From positions 94,485-158,484 of the forward strand of contig NZ_FONQ01000008.1 of the NCBI RefSeq assembly GCF_900112975.1: 64,000 nucleotides of DNA, read 5' to 3'. The translations under genes and the position numbers were made by a program. Shown here one piece after another: positions 7,883 through 16,563 of the stretch. Every line of letters begins with the position of its first letter. Within the stretch, counting starts at the first letter, position 1. The notes below the pieces were generated by a model, which searched no databases, was not told where the DNA came from, and worked only from the letters and a program-made list of their open reading frames with translations. This DNA is from Flavobacterium xueshanense. Its GTDB lineage: Bacteria; Bacteroidota; Bacteroidia; Flavobacteriales; Flavobacteriaceae.

Positions 7883-9811
7883 ATGCATTTTAAACATCCC
7901 GAAATTTTCTACTTTCTGTTCTTGTTGATTGTTCCAATTTTGGTTCATTTATTTCAATTACGCCGTTTCAAAAAAGAATATTTCACTAATGTTCGTTTCT
8001 TAAAAGCACTTTCCATTCAAACCAGAAAAAGTTCTAAAATCAAGAAATGGCTACTTCTCGCCTGCCGATTATTACTGCTAACATTTATCATCACAGCATT
8101 TGCACAACCTTTTTTTGAGTCAAAAGACAGCAAAAACGCCAGTAATGAACTGTACATTATTTTGGACAATTCTTTTAGCATGCAAGCCAAAGGTAAAAAA
8201 GGCGAATTGCTAAAAAGAGCCGTTCAGGAACTACTCGAAGAAACTCCGGAAAATGTGAATTTCTCATTGCTCACCAATTCCGAAAATTATTGGAACACAG
8301 ATATTAAGTCGGTTCGTAGTGCTTTGCAAAATCTAAAATATAGCGCTACTCCTTTTCAATTAGACAATATGTTAGCAAAGTTAAAAGCGCATAAATCAGC
8401 TTTTAAAAAGGATATCATTGTCATTACTGATGCTGTAGGTCTGAATGAAAAACAACTGAAAAATAGTGATGCAACTTATTCTCCTTTATTTATAATCCCA
8501 AAAGCAGAGCAAAAAAACAACGTTTCTATTGATAGTGTTTTCATCAATAAAACATTAGACAATTTTTATGAAATCAGTGTCCAAATTTCCGGTTTTGGAG
8601 ATGATTTCAACCCGATTCCAATTTCTTTATACAATGAAAACAAGCTTATTGCAAAGACAATAGTACCATTGAACAGCAAGAAAAAAAATCTGAATTTTAC
8701 GATTCCAAAACAAGCTTTTCATGGCTATTTTTCCATAGTTGACAATGGATTATCTTATGACAATACGTTGTTTTTTAGTATTTCTAAAACTAACAAAACC
8801 AACATAATCAGCATTGGAGAACCGACAAAAAGCAATTTCCTTTCCCGAATTTACACCAGTGAAGAATTTAATTTTAACAATTATACTTTAAGCGCGTTAG
8901 ATTACAATAAGTTGGAAGAACAAGATGCGATTGTTTTAAATGAATTGGATGAAATTCCGCAAGCTTTGGCTACCACTTTGAAATCTTTTGTAGAAAAAGG
9001 CGCTAATTTAATTGTAATTCCTTCGACAATAAGTTCAACCACTACTATGAATTCTTTTGTATCGAATTTTGGGAATCTTAAATTTAATTCTTTAGAAAAT
9101 AGAGAAAAGCTGATAACTAAAATTAACTTCAATCATCCTATATTCACAGGTGTTTTTGAAAATAAAGTGAGTAATTTCCAATATCCAAAGACAAAAAGTT
9201 CGTTTTTATTATCCAGTTCCAGTCCTGCGGCTTTGTCTTATGAAGACCAAAGTATTTTTTTGACTTCGATAGCAAATTCGGTTTCAGCTGTTGCTGTTTT
9301 TGCAGCTCCTATCAACATCGAAAATTCAAATTTCCAGCAATCTCCATTAATTGTGCCTACATTTTACAAGATGGCGATGAACAATCAAAACAACGGTGTA
9401 AATGCTTTGATAATAGGTAATAACAACCCGCATTTGACAGAGGCATCATTAAACAAAGACGCTATTTTAACTGTAAAAGGTTTGGACGAACAATTTATTC
9501 CTATCCAACAAATTCTGAATAATAAAGTCAAAATGACTTTCAATGATTATCCGGAACAATCCGGAAATTATAGCATTTACAATAAAAAAGAATGGATTGA
9601 AAACATCAGTTTCAATTACAGCAGAACTGAAAGTGATTTGGCTTCAGCCAATGAAAATATTCTTTCGAAATATAAAACAATCGAATCAATTTCATCGCTA
9701 TTTGACACTTTACAAACTGACAGAACTGATAATCAAATTTGGAAATGGTTTGTTATCTTTGCGCTGTTATTTCTAATAACCGAAATGGCAATTATACGAT
9801 TCGTAAAGTAA
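7883..9811 (+). CDS. BatA/VWA domain-containing membrane protein
   Basis: 642 residues. The N-terminus has the BatA arrangement: helix FYFLFLLIVPILVHLF, the LRRFKKEYFTNVRFL motif, then a second helix WLLLACRLLLLTFIITAF (about 54-71). A von Willebrand A domain follows, beginning YIILDNSFSMQ with an intact metal-site DxSxS. A long extracytoplasmic part (about 220-610) and a C-terminal helix (FVIFALLFLITEMAIIRFV) complete it. Homologues are common in Bacteroidota; the exact role is unsettled, though oxidative-stress (Bat) links are suggested for the family. It is followed after 120 bp by the dihydroorotase-like gene, possibly in one transcript. Confidence 0.85.
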   Translation: MHFKHPEIFYFLFLLIVPILVHLFQLRRFKKEYFTNVRFLKALSIQTRKSSKIKKWLLLACRLLLLTFIITAFAQPFFESKDSKNASNELYIILDNSFSMQAKGKKGELLKRAVQELLEETPENVNFSLLTNSENYWNTDIKSVRSALQNLKYSATPFQLDNMLAKLKAHKSAFKKDIIVITDAVGLNEKQLKNSDATYSPLFIIPKAEQKNNVSIDSVFINKTLDNFYEISVQISGFGDDFNPIPISLYNENKLIAKTIVPLNSKKKNLNFTIPKQAFHGYFSIVDNGLSYDNTLFFSISKTNKTNIISIGEPTKSNFLSRIYTSEEFNFNNYTLSALDYNKLEEQDAIVLNELDEIPQALATTLKSFVEKGANLIVIPSTISSTTTMNSFVSNFGNLKFNSLENREKLITKINFNHPIFTGVFENKVSNFQYPKTKSSFLLSSSSPAALSYEDQSIFLTSIANSVSAVAVFAAPINIENSNFQQSPLIVPTFYKMAMNNQNNGVNALIIGNNNPHLTEASLNKDAILTVKGLDEQFIPIQQILNNKVKMTFNDYPEQSGNYSIYNKKEWIENISFNYSRTESDLASANENILSKYKTIESISSLFDTLQTDRTDNQIWKWFVIFALLFLITEMAIIRFVK

Positions 9812-9842
9812 TTAACGAAGGTCCAATAATTAAAAAATTAAT

Positions 9843-9901
9843 ATGAAATGAGCATGACCATCAATTGGTCGTAAGAGTTAATACAGCTCTGCGAATTTCA
9901 T
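9843..9901 (+). ncRNA. Predicted three-way-junction RNA structure upstream of the dihydroorotase-like gene
   Basis: 59 nt fold into three stems. P1 pairs ATGAAAT-GA-GC (9843-9853) with GC-GA-ATTTCAT (9891-9901), with tandem G-A/A-G opposed bases inside. P2 is ATGACCA/TGGTCGT with loop TCAAT (9854-9872). P3 is AGAGTT/AGCTCT with loop AATAC (9874-9890). It sits between the BatA stop (9811) and ATG 9933, so it could be a leader element of the dihydroorotase-like operon. It lacks the hammerhead core, and I see no known riboswitch in it. The strand is not proven; the structure also folds in reverse complement. Confidence 0.4.
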
Positions 9902-9932
9902 CTTCCATCAAAAAAACAAATATTATCTATAT

Positions 9933-11195
9933 ATGAAATTAATTATCAGAGGCGCCAAAATTATCGATTCGAAAAGTCCCTTTCATAACAAGACTCTAGA
10001 TATTTTAATTGTTGATGGTTTTATAAAAAAAATTGGAACTTCGATTCCAAATCCAGATAAAGCAGACGAAATACAACTTGACAATCTTCATGTATCACAA
10101 GGATGGTTTGACAGTAGCGTTTCGCTTGGAGAACCTGGTTTTGAAGATAGAGAAACCATTTCGAACGGACTTAATGTAGCTGCCAAAAGCGGTTTTACAG
10201 CAATCGCATTACAGCCCAACTCCTTCCCTGTTATTGACAATCAATCCCAAGTGAATTTTGTTTTAAATAAAGCACAAGGATTTGCAACACAACTCTATCC
10301 TATTGGCGCTTTGAGCAAAGAAAGTGCAGGAAAAGACATGGCTGAATTGTATGATATGAAAAAAGCTGGAGCAGTTGCCTTTGGAGATTATAATAAAAGT
10401 TTAGACAATGCTAATTTGCTAAAAATTGCCTTACAATACGTTCAGGATTTTGATGGATTACTCATCGCTTTTTCACAAGACGAAAATATTAAAGGAAACG
10501 GAGTGGCGAATGAAGGCATTGTTTCTACCCGATTGGGACTGAAAGGAATTCCAAATCTTGTTGAAGAATTACAAATTGCCAGAAATTTATTTTTGTTAGA
10601 ATATACCGGCGGAAAACTACACATTCCAACAATTTCGGCTAAAAAATCAGTTCAATTAATCAAAGACGCCAAAGCCAATGGACTTAATGTAACGTGCAGC
10701 GTTGCAGTGCATCATTTGGTTTTAACCGATGAAAAACTGGAAGGTTTTGACACCCGCTATAAAGTTTCGCCGCCACTTAGAACTGAAACTGATAGAAAAG
10801 CATTGTTGAAAGGAATAAAAGACGGTACGATCGATATGATTACATCCGACCATAATCCGATAGATATTGAACACAAGAAAATGGAATTTGATTGTGCGAA
10901 AAATGGAACAATTGGATTGGAAAGTGCTTTTGGTGCTTTGATGACAGTCTTACCTTTAGAAATCGTAATAGATAAATTGACATCCGGAAAAACAACTTTT
11001 GGTATCGAAACAGAAAAGATTAGTGAAGGGTCTAAAGCAAATATTACCTTGTTTAATCCGGAACCAAAAAGCATTTTTACAAAATCATCCATTTTATCAA
11101 AATCAAAAAACTCCGCATTTCTGCAAACAGAAATGAAAGGAAAAGTTTATGGTATTATCAATCAAGGAAAATTAATTTTATCAGAAAAAAAATGA
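9933..11195 (+). CDS. Dihydroorotase-like protein lacking the HxH metal site
   Basis: 420 residues, homologous along its length to multifunctional-complex-type dihydroorotases (amidohydrolase superfamily): LHVSQGWFDSSVSLGEPGFE near 60, VAVHHLVLTDE and KVSPPLR near 260-280, ITSDHNP near 305. The catalytic motif DxHxHxR is replaced by DSSVSLG (Asp60-Ser64), the second HxxH-type ligand is missing (LHIPTIS), and DHxPH reads DHNPI. By family knowledge such pseudo-dihydroorotases are inactive partners of aspartate carbamoyltransferase in some bacteria; that role is inference here. The stop overlaps the ATG of the next gene (ATGA), so the two are co-translated. Confidence 0.8.
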   Translation: MKLIIRGAKIIDSKSPFHNKTLDILIVDGFIKKIGTSIPNPDKADEIQLDNLHVSQGWFDSSVSLGEPGFEDRETISNGLNVAAKSGFTAIALQPNSFPVIDNQSQVNFVLNKAQGFATQLYPIGALSKESAGKDMAELYDMKKAGAVAFGDYNKSLDNANLLKIALQYVQDFDGLLIAFSQDENIKGNGVANEGIVSTRLGLKGIPNLVEELQIARNLFLLEYTGGKLHIPTISAKKSVQLIKDAKANGLNVTCSVAVHHLVLTDEKLEGFDTRYKVSPPLRTETDRKALLKGIKDGTIDMITSDHNPIDIEHKKMEFDCAKNGTIGLESAFGALMTVLPLEIVIDKLTSGKTTFGIETEKISEGSKANITLFNPEPKSIFTKSSILSKSKNSAFLQTEMKGKVYGIINQGKLILSEKK

Positions 11196-11530
11196 ATAAT
11201 GATAATAATAACAATTCAGAGTCAGGAAAGACCGCTGCCATAACCAGTTATATTTTAGGAATTGGTGTTTTCATAGCGATGTCCATGAACTCCGAAGACA
11301 AAAATGCGTTTGCTTCTTTTCACATTCGCCAGGGACTTGGACTCACGTTAACTTTTATATCATTGGGATTAATCATTAGCAATTTTGACAGCTTAATGAT
11401 TTCGGCTCCAATGTGGATTTTCGTATTTGTTTTGTGGTCTTATGGAATTACTACTGCTATAAAAGGCGAAACAAAACCAGTTCCATTACTAGGAACTTAT
11501 TATCAAAAATGGTTATCAAACATATCATAA
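11192..11530 (+). CDS. Small membrane protein of DUF4870/Tic20-like type
   Basis: 112 residues with an Asn-rich hydrophilic start followed by three or four hydrophobic segments (SYILGIGVFIAM, GLGLTLTFISLGLIIS, PMWIFVFVLWSYGI) and the motif FHIRQGLGL, which is characteristic of DUF4870/Tic20-like proteins. Its function is unknown. It overlaps the dihydroorotase-like stop by 4 bp and lies 5 bp before the esterase start, so the three form a tight operon. Confidence 0.7.
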   Translation: MNNDNNNNSESGKTAAITSYILGIGVFIAMSMNSEDKNAFASFHIRQGLGLTLTFISLGLIISNFDSLMISAPMWIFVFVLWSYGITTAIKGETKPVPLLGTYYQKWLSNIS

Positions 11531-11535
11531 TTACA

Positions 11536-12183
11536 ATGAACTTATCCTTAGAATACAAAATACGAGAACCTAAAATAAAATTAGACAAAAATCCGCTTAT
11601 CCTTTTATTGCACGGATACGGCAGCAATGAAGATGATTTATTTTCATTTGCTACTGAACTCCCGGAAGAATATTATATTATTTCGGCACGTGCGCCTTAT
11701 GATATGCAATACGGTGCTTTTGCTTGGTACGCAATCAACTTTGATGCGGATGAAAACAAATTTTCTGACCAAGAACAAGCCAAAGTTTCAAGGGATTTAA
11801 TCGCTGGATTTATTGATGAGCTAATTGTTAATTATCCAATTAATGAGAAACAAATTGCTTTAGTTGGCTTCAGCCAAGGCGCCATCCTAAGTTATGCTGT
11901 GGCACTTTCATACCCAGAAAAAGTTCAGAAAGTAGTAGCTATGAGTGGTTATTTGAATTTAGAGATTATGGCTGATGATTATCTTAAAAATAGTTTTACA
12001 AACTTGAAAATATTTGCTTCACACGGAACTGTAGATCAAGTAATCCCAGTGGAATGGGCCAGGAAAACACCTGCAATAGTAGAAAATTTAGGAATAAATA
12101 TCAAGTACAAAGAATATCCTGTGGGTCATGGAGTAGCTCCACAAAATTTTTATGACTTTAAAAATTGGCTTCAGGAAAAATAG
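11536..12183 (+). CDS. Cytoplasmic carboxylesterase/phospholipase-type alpha/beta hydrolase
   Basis: 215 residues from ATG 11536, chosen because the longer reading frame overlaps the upstream gene and adds sequence foreign to the family. The oxyanion-region motif LLLHGYGSNEDD (about 23-34), the nucleophile elbow GFSQG (Ser113), the acid in HGTVDQVIP and the His in VGHGVAP give a full Ser-Asp-His triad as in YpfH/carboxylesterase-2 type enzymes. It hydrolyses short esters or lysophospholipids in related bacteria; the natural substrate here is unknown. There is no signal peptide. Last gene of a three-gene operon. Confidence 0.82.
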   Translation: MNLSLEYKIREPKIKLDKNPLILLLHGYGSNEDDLFSFATELPEEYYIISARAPYDMQYGAFAWYAINFDADENKFSDQEQAKVSRDLIAGFIDELIVNYPINEKQIALVGFSQGAILSYAVALSYPEKVQKVVAMSGYLNLEIMADDYLKNSFTNLKIFASHGTVDQVIPVEWARKTPAIVENLGINIKYKEYPVGHGVAPQNFYDFKNWLQEK

Positions 12184-12185
12184 TA

Positions 12186-12227
12186 TTCAGAAATCTGTCG
12201 CAGTTTTCAATACTGACAATTTCTGAA
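12186..12227. repeat. Inverted repeat with CTGTCGCAGTTTTCA-type sequence between convergent genes
   Basis: TTCAGAAAT (12186-12194) and ATTTCTGAA (12219-12227) can pair around a loop that contains CTGTCGCAGTTTTCA. A related, longer element lies at 42935-43009. It may act as a terminator for the two convergent genes. Confidence 0.45.
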
Positions 12228-12243
12228 AGCTGCAACTGAATAT

Positions 12244-12744
12244 TTATTTTTGATATAATAAGGATTGATTTACTTCAAATGAAATACTGTCATCTGCATT
12301 TACAAAATATTTTAATAAAACCTCACCCCAAATTTCGCCGTCACTAAAGTCAGCAATAATCCATCTGTGATTTAGGATTCTTACCTTGTTGATAATAAAT
12401 TTATTGGCACCAATTTGATCTTGACCAGTGTAAGGATTTCCTTTTGGGTTGGAATTAAAATCTAATAATTTTTCAGTAACGTAAGGAATTAATTTTTCGT
12501 ATTGAATTGTTTTTTCAGAACGTGCAGAATCAAAGTAGTTTTGCGCATTTTCATTTTTTTCCAAAGAAAAATAGTTGGCATCCGCTAATTTATTAGTAAC
12601 CGAGGCTAAACTGTCCTTCAACTTTGTGGTTGTTTTTTTGTACCTATTTTGTTCAAAAGCTACTTCTTTGCTCAAAAACATATACGTAAAAATTAAAGAA
12701 AGAACAGCTAGAATAGTGAGATAAAGGAATAATGATCGTTGCAT
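12244..12744 (-). CDS. Hypothetical protein with N-terminal membrane anchor
   Basis: 166 residues: a single N-terminal hydrophobic segment (LFLYLTILAVLSLIFTYMFL, about 5-24), a short coiled-coil-like stretch (about 35-55), then a soluble domain ending with beta-rich sequence (RWIIADFSDGEIWGEVLLKYF). I recognise no catalytic motif. It starts 11 bp after the end of the MBL-fold gene on the same strand, so the two are very likely co-transcribed. Conserved-looking composition and operon position support a real gene. Confidence 0.7.
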   Translation of the reverse strand: MQRSLFLYLTILAVLSLIFTYMFLSKEVAFEQNRYKKTTTKLKDSLASVTNKLADANYFSLEKNENAQNYFDSARSEKTIQYEKLIPYVTEKLLDFNSNPKGNPYTGQDQIGANKFIINKVRILNHRWIIADFSDGEIWGEVLLKYFVNADDSISFEVNQSLLYQK

Positions 12745-12755
12745 TTTTAATAAAA

Positions 12756-13520
12756 TTAAATTTTAATTTCTAAATTATCGTAGGCAAGAAAAACATGCTC
12801 AGGAAGATTTTTTTGAACCTCCTCATGATATCCCATAATATGACTGATATGCGTGAGATACGCTTTTTCTGGTTGCACCAAAGTTATAAAATCTAACGCT
12901 TCTTTCAAATTGAAATGTGTGTCATGCCGTTCTTCTCGTAACGCATTCACTACCAAAACTTTTAGATTTTTTAGCTTGGCTATTTCTGTTTTTTCAATAG
13001 TTTTCACATCTGTTAAATAAGCAAAATCATCAATTCGGTACCCAAAGACCTGAAGATTTCCATGCATTACATTTATTGGAACAGCAGTTTTGTTTCCAAT
13101 AGCAAATGGCTGGTCGTTAATAACTTCGATGGTTTTTACGGAAGGGGAACCGGGATATTTATTAACCGTTTCAAAAACATAATCGAAACGCTTTCTTAAA
13201 TTATGTATCACTCGCTGGTGTGCATAAATTGGAATTTCTCCTTGTTTAAAATTAAAAGGTCGAATATCATCAATTCCAGCAGTATGATCTGAATGTTCGT
13301 GGGTAAAAAGAATGCCGTTTACCTTATGACAATTAGACGAAAGCATTTGCTGTCTAAAATCAGGTCCGCAATCGATAATAAAAGAATAATTTTCCCAAGA
13401 AATCCACACAGAAACGCGTAATCTTTTGTCTTTAAAATCAGTGCTTTTGCATACAGGATGATTACTCCCAATAACAGGAATCCCTTGTGACGTGCCAGTT
13501 CCTAAAAAATATACCTTCAA
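12756..13520 (-). CDS. MBL-fold metallohydrolase, PhnP/RNase Z-like
   Basis: 254 residues. It begins MKVYFLGTGTSQGIPVIG, the start typical of PhnP-like and lipoate-protein-ligase-associated MBL hydrolases, and carries the metal signature THEHSDH (His74, His76, Asp78, His79) with later ligands in VNALREERHDTHF and THISHIMGYHEE. The family contains phosphodiesterases acting on cyclic phosphates; the substrate here is unknown. No signal peptide. First gene of a two-gene minus-strand operon with a divergent neighbour at 13615. Confidence 0.85.
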   Translation of the reverse strand: MKVYFLGTGTSQGIPVIGSNHPVCKSTDFKDKRLRVSVWISWENYSFIIDCGPDFRQQMLSSNCHKVNGILFTHEHSDHTAGIDDIRPFNFKQGEIPIYAHQRVIHNLRKRFDYVFETVNKYPGSPSVKTIEVINDQPFAIGNKTAVPINVMHGNLQVFGYRIDDFAYLTDVKTIEKTEIAKLKNLKVLVVNALREERHDTHFNLKEALDFITLVQPEKAYLTHISHIMGYHEEVQKNLPEHVFLAYDNLEIKI

Positions 13521-13538
13521 CTTTCTTGATTTTGTTTA

Positions 13539-13546
13539 CAAAAATA
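13539..13546 (-). promoter_or_regulatory. -7 box TATTTTTG for the MBL-fold gene
   Basis: On the minus strand TATTTTTG matches TAnnTTTG, 18 bases upstream of the start at 13520. Confidence 0.5.
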
Positions 13547-13580
13547 GGATTAATTCTCTTTCATTAGAAACCTAATTCAT

Positions 13581-13588
13581 TAACTTTG
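13581..13588 (+). promoter_or_regulatory. -7 box TAACTTTG for the 13615 gene
   Basis: TAACTTTG matches TAnnTTTG, 26 bases before ATG 13615; back to back with the minus-strand box at 13539. Confidence 0.5.
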
Positions 13589-13614
13589 CGAAATATTAGC
13601 CATATTAAAAGAAA

Positions 13615-15075
13615 ATGGATACAGAAATAAAATTAAAAGGTGATAAAATCATCGAACAAATCCCTTCTACTAAAGATAAAGCGCTCCGTATCAATTTGAA
13701 CGAAAATATTTATGGAACTTTCGCAGAAATTGGAGCAGGACAGGAAACTGTAAGACATTTTTTTAGATCTGGTGGATCTTCAGGTACAATTGCAAAAGCA
13801 ATGTCAGCCTATGATAAAGACTTCAGTGATGCTGTATATGGAATAGAAGAAGACGGCCGATACGTAACGGAAAGCCGATTAAAAAAAATGCTTTCTCATG
13901 AAGTAAATCTTATAGAACGACGATTGAGCAGAGAAAAACATCCCAACAAAATGTTTTTTAGTTATGCAAATACCGTAGCTACTATTGATTTTGCCAAACA
14001 ATTCAAAGGACATGGTTGGGTTGGAATCAGTTATCAAATTGAACCGGATGAGGATTACAACGAGATTATTCTTCACATTCGCTTTAAAGAAACTGATGTT
14101 CGTTTACAACAAGAAACACTGGGAATACTTGGCGTAAATTTGATTTACGGTGCCTATTACAAATACAATGACCCTAAACGATTATTGCGTTATTTATACG
14201 ATCATTTAGACAAAGACCAATTAGAAATAGATACAATTAATTTCTCAGGACCCCGTTTTGCTGATGTAGACAATCGTTTGATGAGTTTACAATTAGTCAA
14301 AAATGGAATGACTGATGCTGTAATGTTTAATCCTGATGGAAAAAACATTCTTCCTGCAGCCATACTTTATAAGAAAAACATTCTTGCTTTTAGAGGGAGT
14401 TTTCGTCCCGTTACAAAAGTAAATATGGACATGTATGAGAAATCATTGAAAATGTTCCTGAATGAAAATAAGGTAAATGCCGAAAATACATTAGTTGTTT
14501 TTGAAATTACATTATCCAACTTGCGTTCTGATGGAGAAATAGACGAAAGGGATTTTATGGATCGGGCTGAATTATTGTGTTCTCTTGGACAAACAGTTAT
14601 GATTTCTAATTTTCAAGAATATTATAAAGTGGTCGAGTATTTTGCTAATTATACCAAAGCCCGAATGGGATTAGCCATGGGCGTAAATAATTTAGTAGAT
14701 ATCTTTGACGAAAAATATTACCGTCATTTAAGTGGTGGAATTCTGGAAGCTTTTGGAAAATTATTTTATCGCGATATGAAAGTATTCCTATATCCAATGA
14801 TTGGAGAAAATGGAGAAATTATTACATCCGAGAATTTAAAAGTACATCCTAGAATGAAAGAACTCTATAAATTCTTTAAATTCAACGGAAAAGTAGTTGA
14901 TATCGATGATTATGACCCTACGATTCTGGAGGTTTTCTCCCGTGAAGTCTTGAATATGATTAATCATGGAAAACCGGGATGGGAACAAATGCTTCCTTCT
15001 GGTATTGCAGAAATAATTAAAGAACACAGACTTTTTGGATTTGATCCAAATAAAGTCTTGAATGAAAGCAATTAA
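13615..15075 (+). CDS. Conserved hypothetical protein, 486 aa
   Basis: A soluble-looking protein with no signal peptide and no clear membrane segment. I recall this as a well-conserved Bacteroidota family that sometimes carries a nicotinate-nucleotide adenylyltransferase label. No HxGH nucleotidyltransferase motif is visible, so I do not adopt that name. Conserved-looking runs include YGTFAEIGAGQETVRHFF, GTIAKAMSAYDK, EIDTINFSGPRFADVDNRL and GLAMGVNNLVDIFDEKYY. It stands alone, with its own -7 box and a hairpin after it. Function unknown. Confidence 0.75.
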   Translation: MDTEIKLKGDKIIEQIPSTKDKALRINLNENIYGTFAEIGAGQETVRHFFRSGGSSGTIAKAMSAYDKDFSDAVYGIEEDGRYVTESRLKKMLSHEVNLIERRLSREKHPNKMFFSYANTVATIDFAKQFKGHGWVGISYQIEPDEDYNEIILHIRFKETDVRLQQETLGILGVNLIYGAYYKYNDPKRLLRYLYDHLDKDQLEIDTINFSGPRFADVDNRLMSLQLVKNGMTDAVMFNPDGKNILPAAILYKKNILAFRGSFRPVTKVNMDMYEKSLKMFLNENKVNAENTLVVFEITLSNLRSDGEIDERDFMDRAELLCSLGQTVMISNFQEYYKVVEYFANYTKARMGLAMGVNNLVDIFDEKYYRHLSGGILEAFGKLFYRDMKVFLYPMIGENGEIITSENLKVHPRMKELYKFFKFNGKVVDIDDYDPTILEVFSREVLNMINHGKPGWEQMLPSGIAEIIKEHRLFGFDPNKVLNESN

Positions 15076-15153
15076 TTGCTAGTAATCATTAATCAGTTTT
15101 TAGATATAAATAATATCAGAATCCATATTGAATTTCGATAAAAGTTATAAAAT

Positions 15154-15197
15154 AAAGTCCAGAACTGCGGTCAATTATAACCTCAAGTCTGGACTTT
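15154..15197. terminator. Inverted repeat, probable shared terminator
   Basis: AAAGTCCAGA (15154-15163) and TCTGGACTTT (15188-15197) form a perfect 10-bp stem with a 24-nt loop between the convergent genes ending at 15075 (+) and 15265 (-). The T-run is weak, so termination is likely but not certain. Confidence 0.5.
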
Positions 15198-15264
15198 CCT
15201 TTGTCTTTAATAATCTAAGTTTAGTTTATGGAAACTTATTTTCAAATAAGTAGTAATTGAACAC

Positions 15265-15717
15265 TTATTTTAATATCTGTGCAGCATGTGCTTTAGTTTT
15301 TACATCAGCTATCACCTCATCAATGATTCCGTTTTCGCCTATTACAAATGTAGTTCTGTGGATTCCGTCATATTCTTTACCCATGAATTTTTTAGGTCCC
15401 CAAACACCAAAAGCCTGAATTATGGATTTATCTTCATCAGCAAGTAATGGAAAAGGAAATTCATACTTATCTTTGAACTTAGCTTGTGCTTTTTGGCTGT
15501 CGGCACTTATGCCTAACAATGCATAATTATTAGCTTGAAATCGTTCGAAATTGTCTCTCAAATCACAAGCTTCTGCTGTGCATCCTGGCGTATTTGCTTT
15601 TGGATAAAAGAAAACTACCAGTTTTTTTCCTGCGTAATCTGCTAATTGATGTGATTTCCCCTCTTGGTCCAGACCAGAAAAATTTGGTGCTTTATCTCCT
15701 TTTTTTAATGTTGTCAT
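15265..15717 (-). CDS. bcp: Thioredoxin-dependent thiol peroxidase (peroxiredoxin Q/Bcp)
   Basis: 150 residues, the normal length for Bcp. The peroxidatic Cys46 lies in NTPGCTAEACD with the resolving Cys51 five residues later, as in atypical 2-Cys PrxQ enzymes; the catalytic Arg is in the later TTFVIGENG region context, and KPxF-like FGVWGPKKFMGKEYDGIHRTTF is typical of the family. It reduces hydrogen peroxide and alkyl hydroperoxides in the cytoplasm with electrons from thioredoxin. It is divergent from nth (15807), the gap of 90 bp holding both promoters. Confidence 0.92.
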   Translation of the reverse strand: MTTLKKGDKAPNFSGLDQEGKSHQLADYAGKKLVVFFYPKANTPGCTAEACDLRDNFERFQANNYALLGISADSQKAQAKFKDKYEFPFPLLADEDKSIIQAFGVWGPKKFMGKEYDGIHRTTFVIGENGIIDEVIADVKTKAHAAQILK

Positions 15718-15806
15718 TATTTATATTTTTTATTTATATGAATTGAAATTGAACTTTGCTTTTGCAATTGAAATTGTTTTTCTTTACCAATCAAATTTAA
15801 TGAATA

Positions 15807-16457
15807 ATGAATAAACAAGAACGTGTAACTTTTGTTATAAATACGTTAAAAGAACTTTATCCTACAATTCCAATTCCACTGGATCATAAAGATCCTTATA
15901 CTTTATTGATTGCGGTTTTACTTTCTGCACAATGTACCGATGTGCGAGTGAATCAAATTACGCCTTTACTTTTCGCAAAAGCTGATAATCCGTATGATAT
16001 GATAAAAATGTCTGTGGAAGAAATTAAGGAAATCATTCGACCTTGTGGCTTATCTCCAATGAAATCAAAAGGTATTCATGGTTTATCTCATATATTAATT
16101 GATAAACACGATGGAAAAGTCCCGCAAAGCTTTGAATTTCTGGAAGAATTACCTGCCGTGGGACATAAAACGGCTAGTGTCGTGATGTCGCAAGCTTTTG
16201 GAATTCCTGCGTTTCCAGTTGACACACACATTCATCGTTTGATGTATCGATGGAATTTAACCAATGGAAAAAACGTAGTTCAAACAGAGAAAGATGCTAA
16301 ACGCATTTTTCCTGAAGAAATCTGGAATGACTTGCATCTTCAGATTATTTGGTACGGAAGACAATATTCTCCGGCTCGGGGCTGGGATTTAGAAAAGGAT
16401 AGTATTACAAAAACAATTGGCCGAAAAACGGTACTCGATGCATATTATAAAAAATAA
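15807..16457 (+). CDS. nth: Endonuclease III without the iron-sulfur cluster Cys residues
   Basis: 216 residues. The helix-hairpin-helix and catalytic residues of endonuclease III are all present: ELPAVGHKTASVV with Lys121, and FPVDTHIHRL with Asp139 (E. coli Lys120/Asp138). It removes oxidised pyrimidines and nicks at abasic sites in base-excision repair. The usual C-terminal C-X6-C-X2-C-X5-C cluster loop is replaced by YGRQYSPARGWDLEKDSITK with no Cys. The protein otherwise reaches normal length, so this is a loss of the [4Fe-4S] site rather than truncation. A strong terminator follows. Confidence 0.88.
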   Translation: MNKQERVTFVINTLKELYPTIPIPLDHKDPYTLLIAVLLSAQCTDVRVNQITPLLFAKADNPYDMIKMSVEEIKEIIRPCGLSPMKSKGIHGLSHILIDKHDGKVPQSFEFLEELPAVGHKTASVVMSQAFGIPAFPVDTHIHRLMYRWNLTNGKNVVQTEKDAKRIFPEEIWNDLHLQIIWYGRQYSPARGWDLEKDSITKTIGRKTVLDAYYKK

Positions 16458-16470
16458 ATTGAAGACAAAC

Positions 16471-16510
16471 AAAAAACCACTAATTCTATTTAAAATCAGT
16501 GGTTTTTTTT
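16471..16510 (+). terminator. Rho-independent terminator after nth
   Basis: AAAAAACCACT and AGTGGTTTTTTTT pair around TAATTCTATTTAAAATC, with eight T after the stem. Confidence 0.8.
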
Positions 16511-16563
16511 GTCAGTAGCAAATTGGGCTAGAAAAATTAATTTCTTTTGGAATCATATAAATT

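Noticed and set aside
9843..9901. Hammerhead ribozyme
   Set aside because: Neither strand has the CTGATGA...GAAA core.
13615..15075. Nicotinate-nucleotide adenylyltransferase
   Set aside because: No HxGH or ISSTxxR motif is visible.
16512..16563. tRNA genes in intergenic regions
   Set aside because: I checked the larger gaps for a GTTC-containing T-arm with acceptor pairing and found none in the window.
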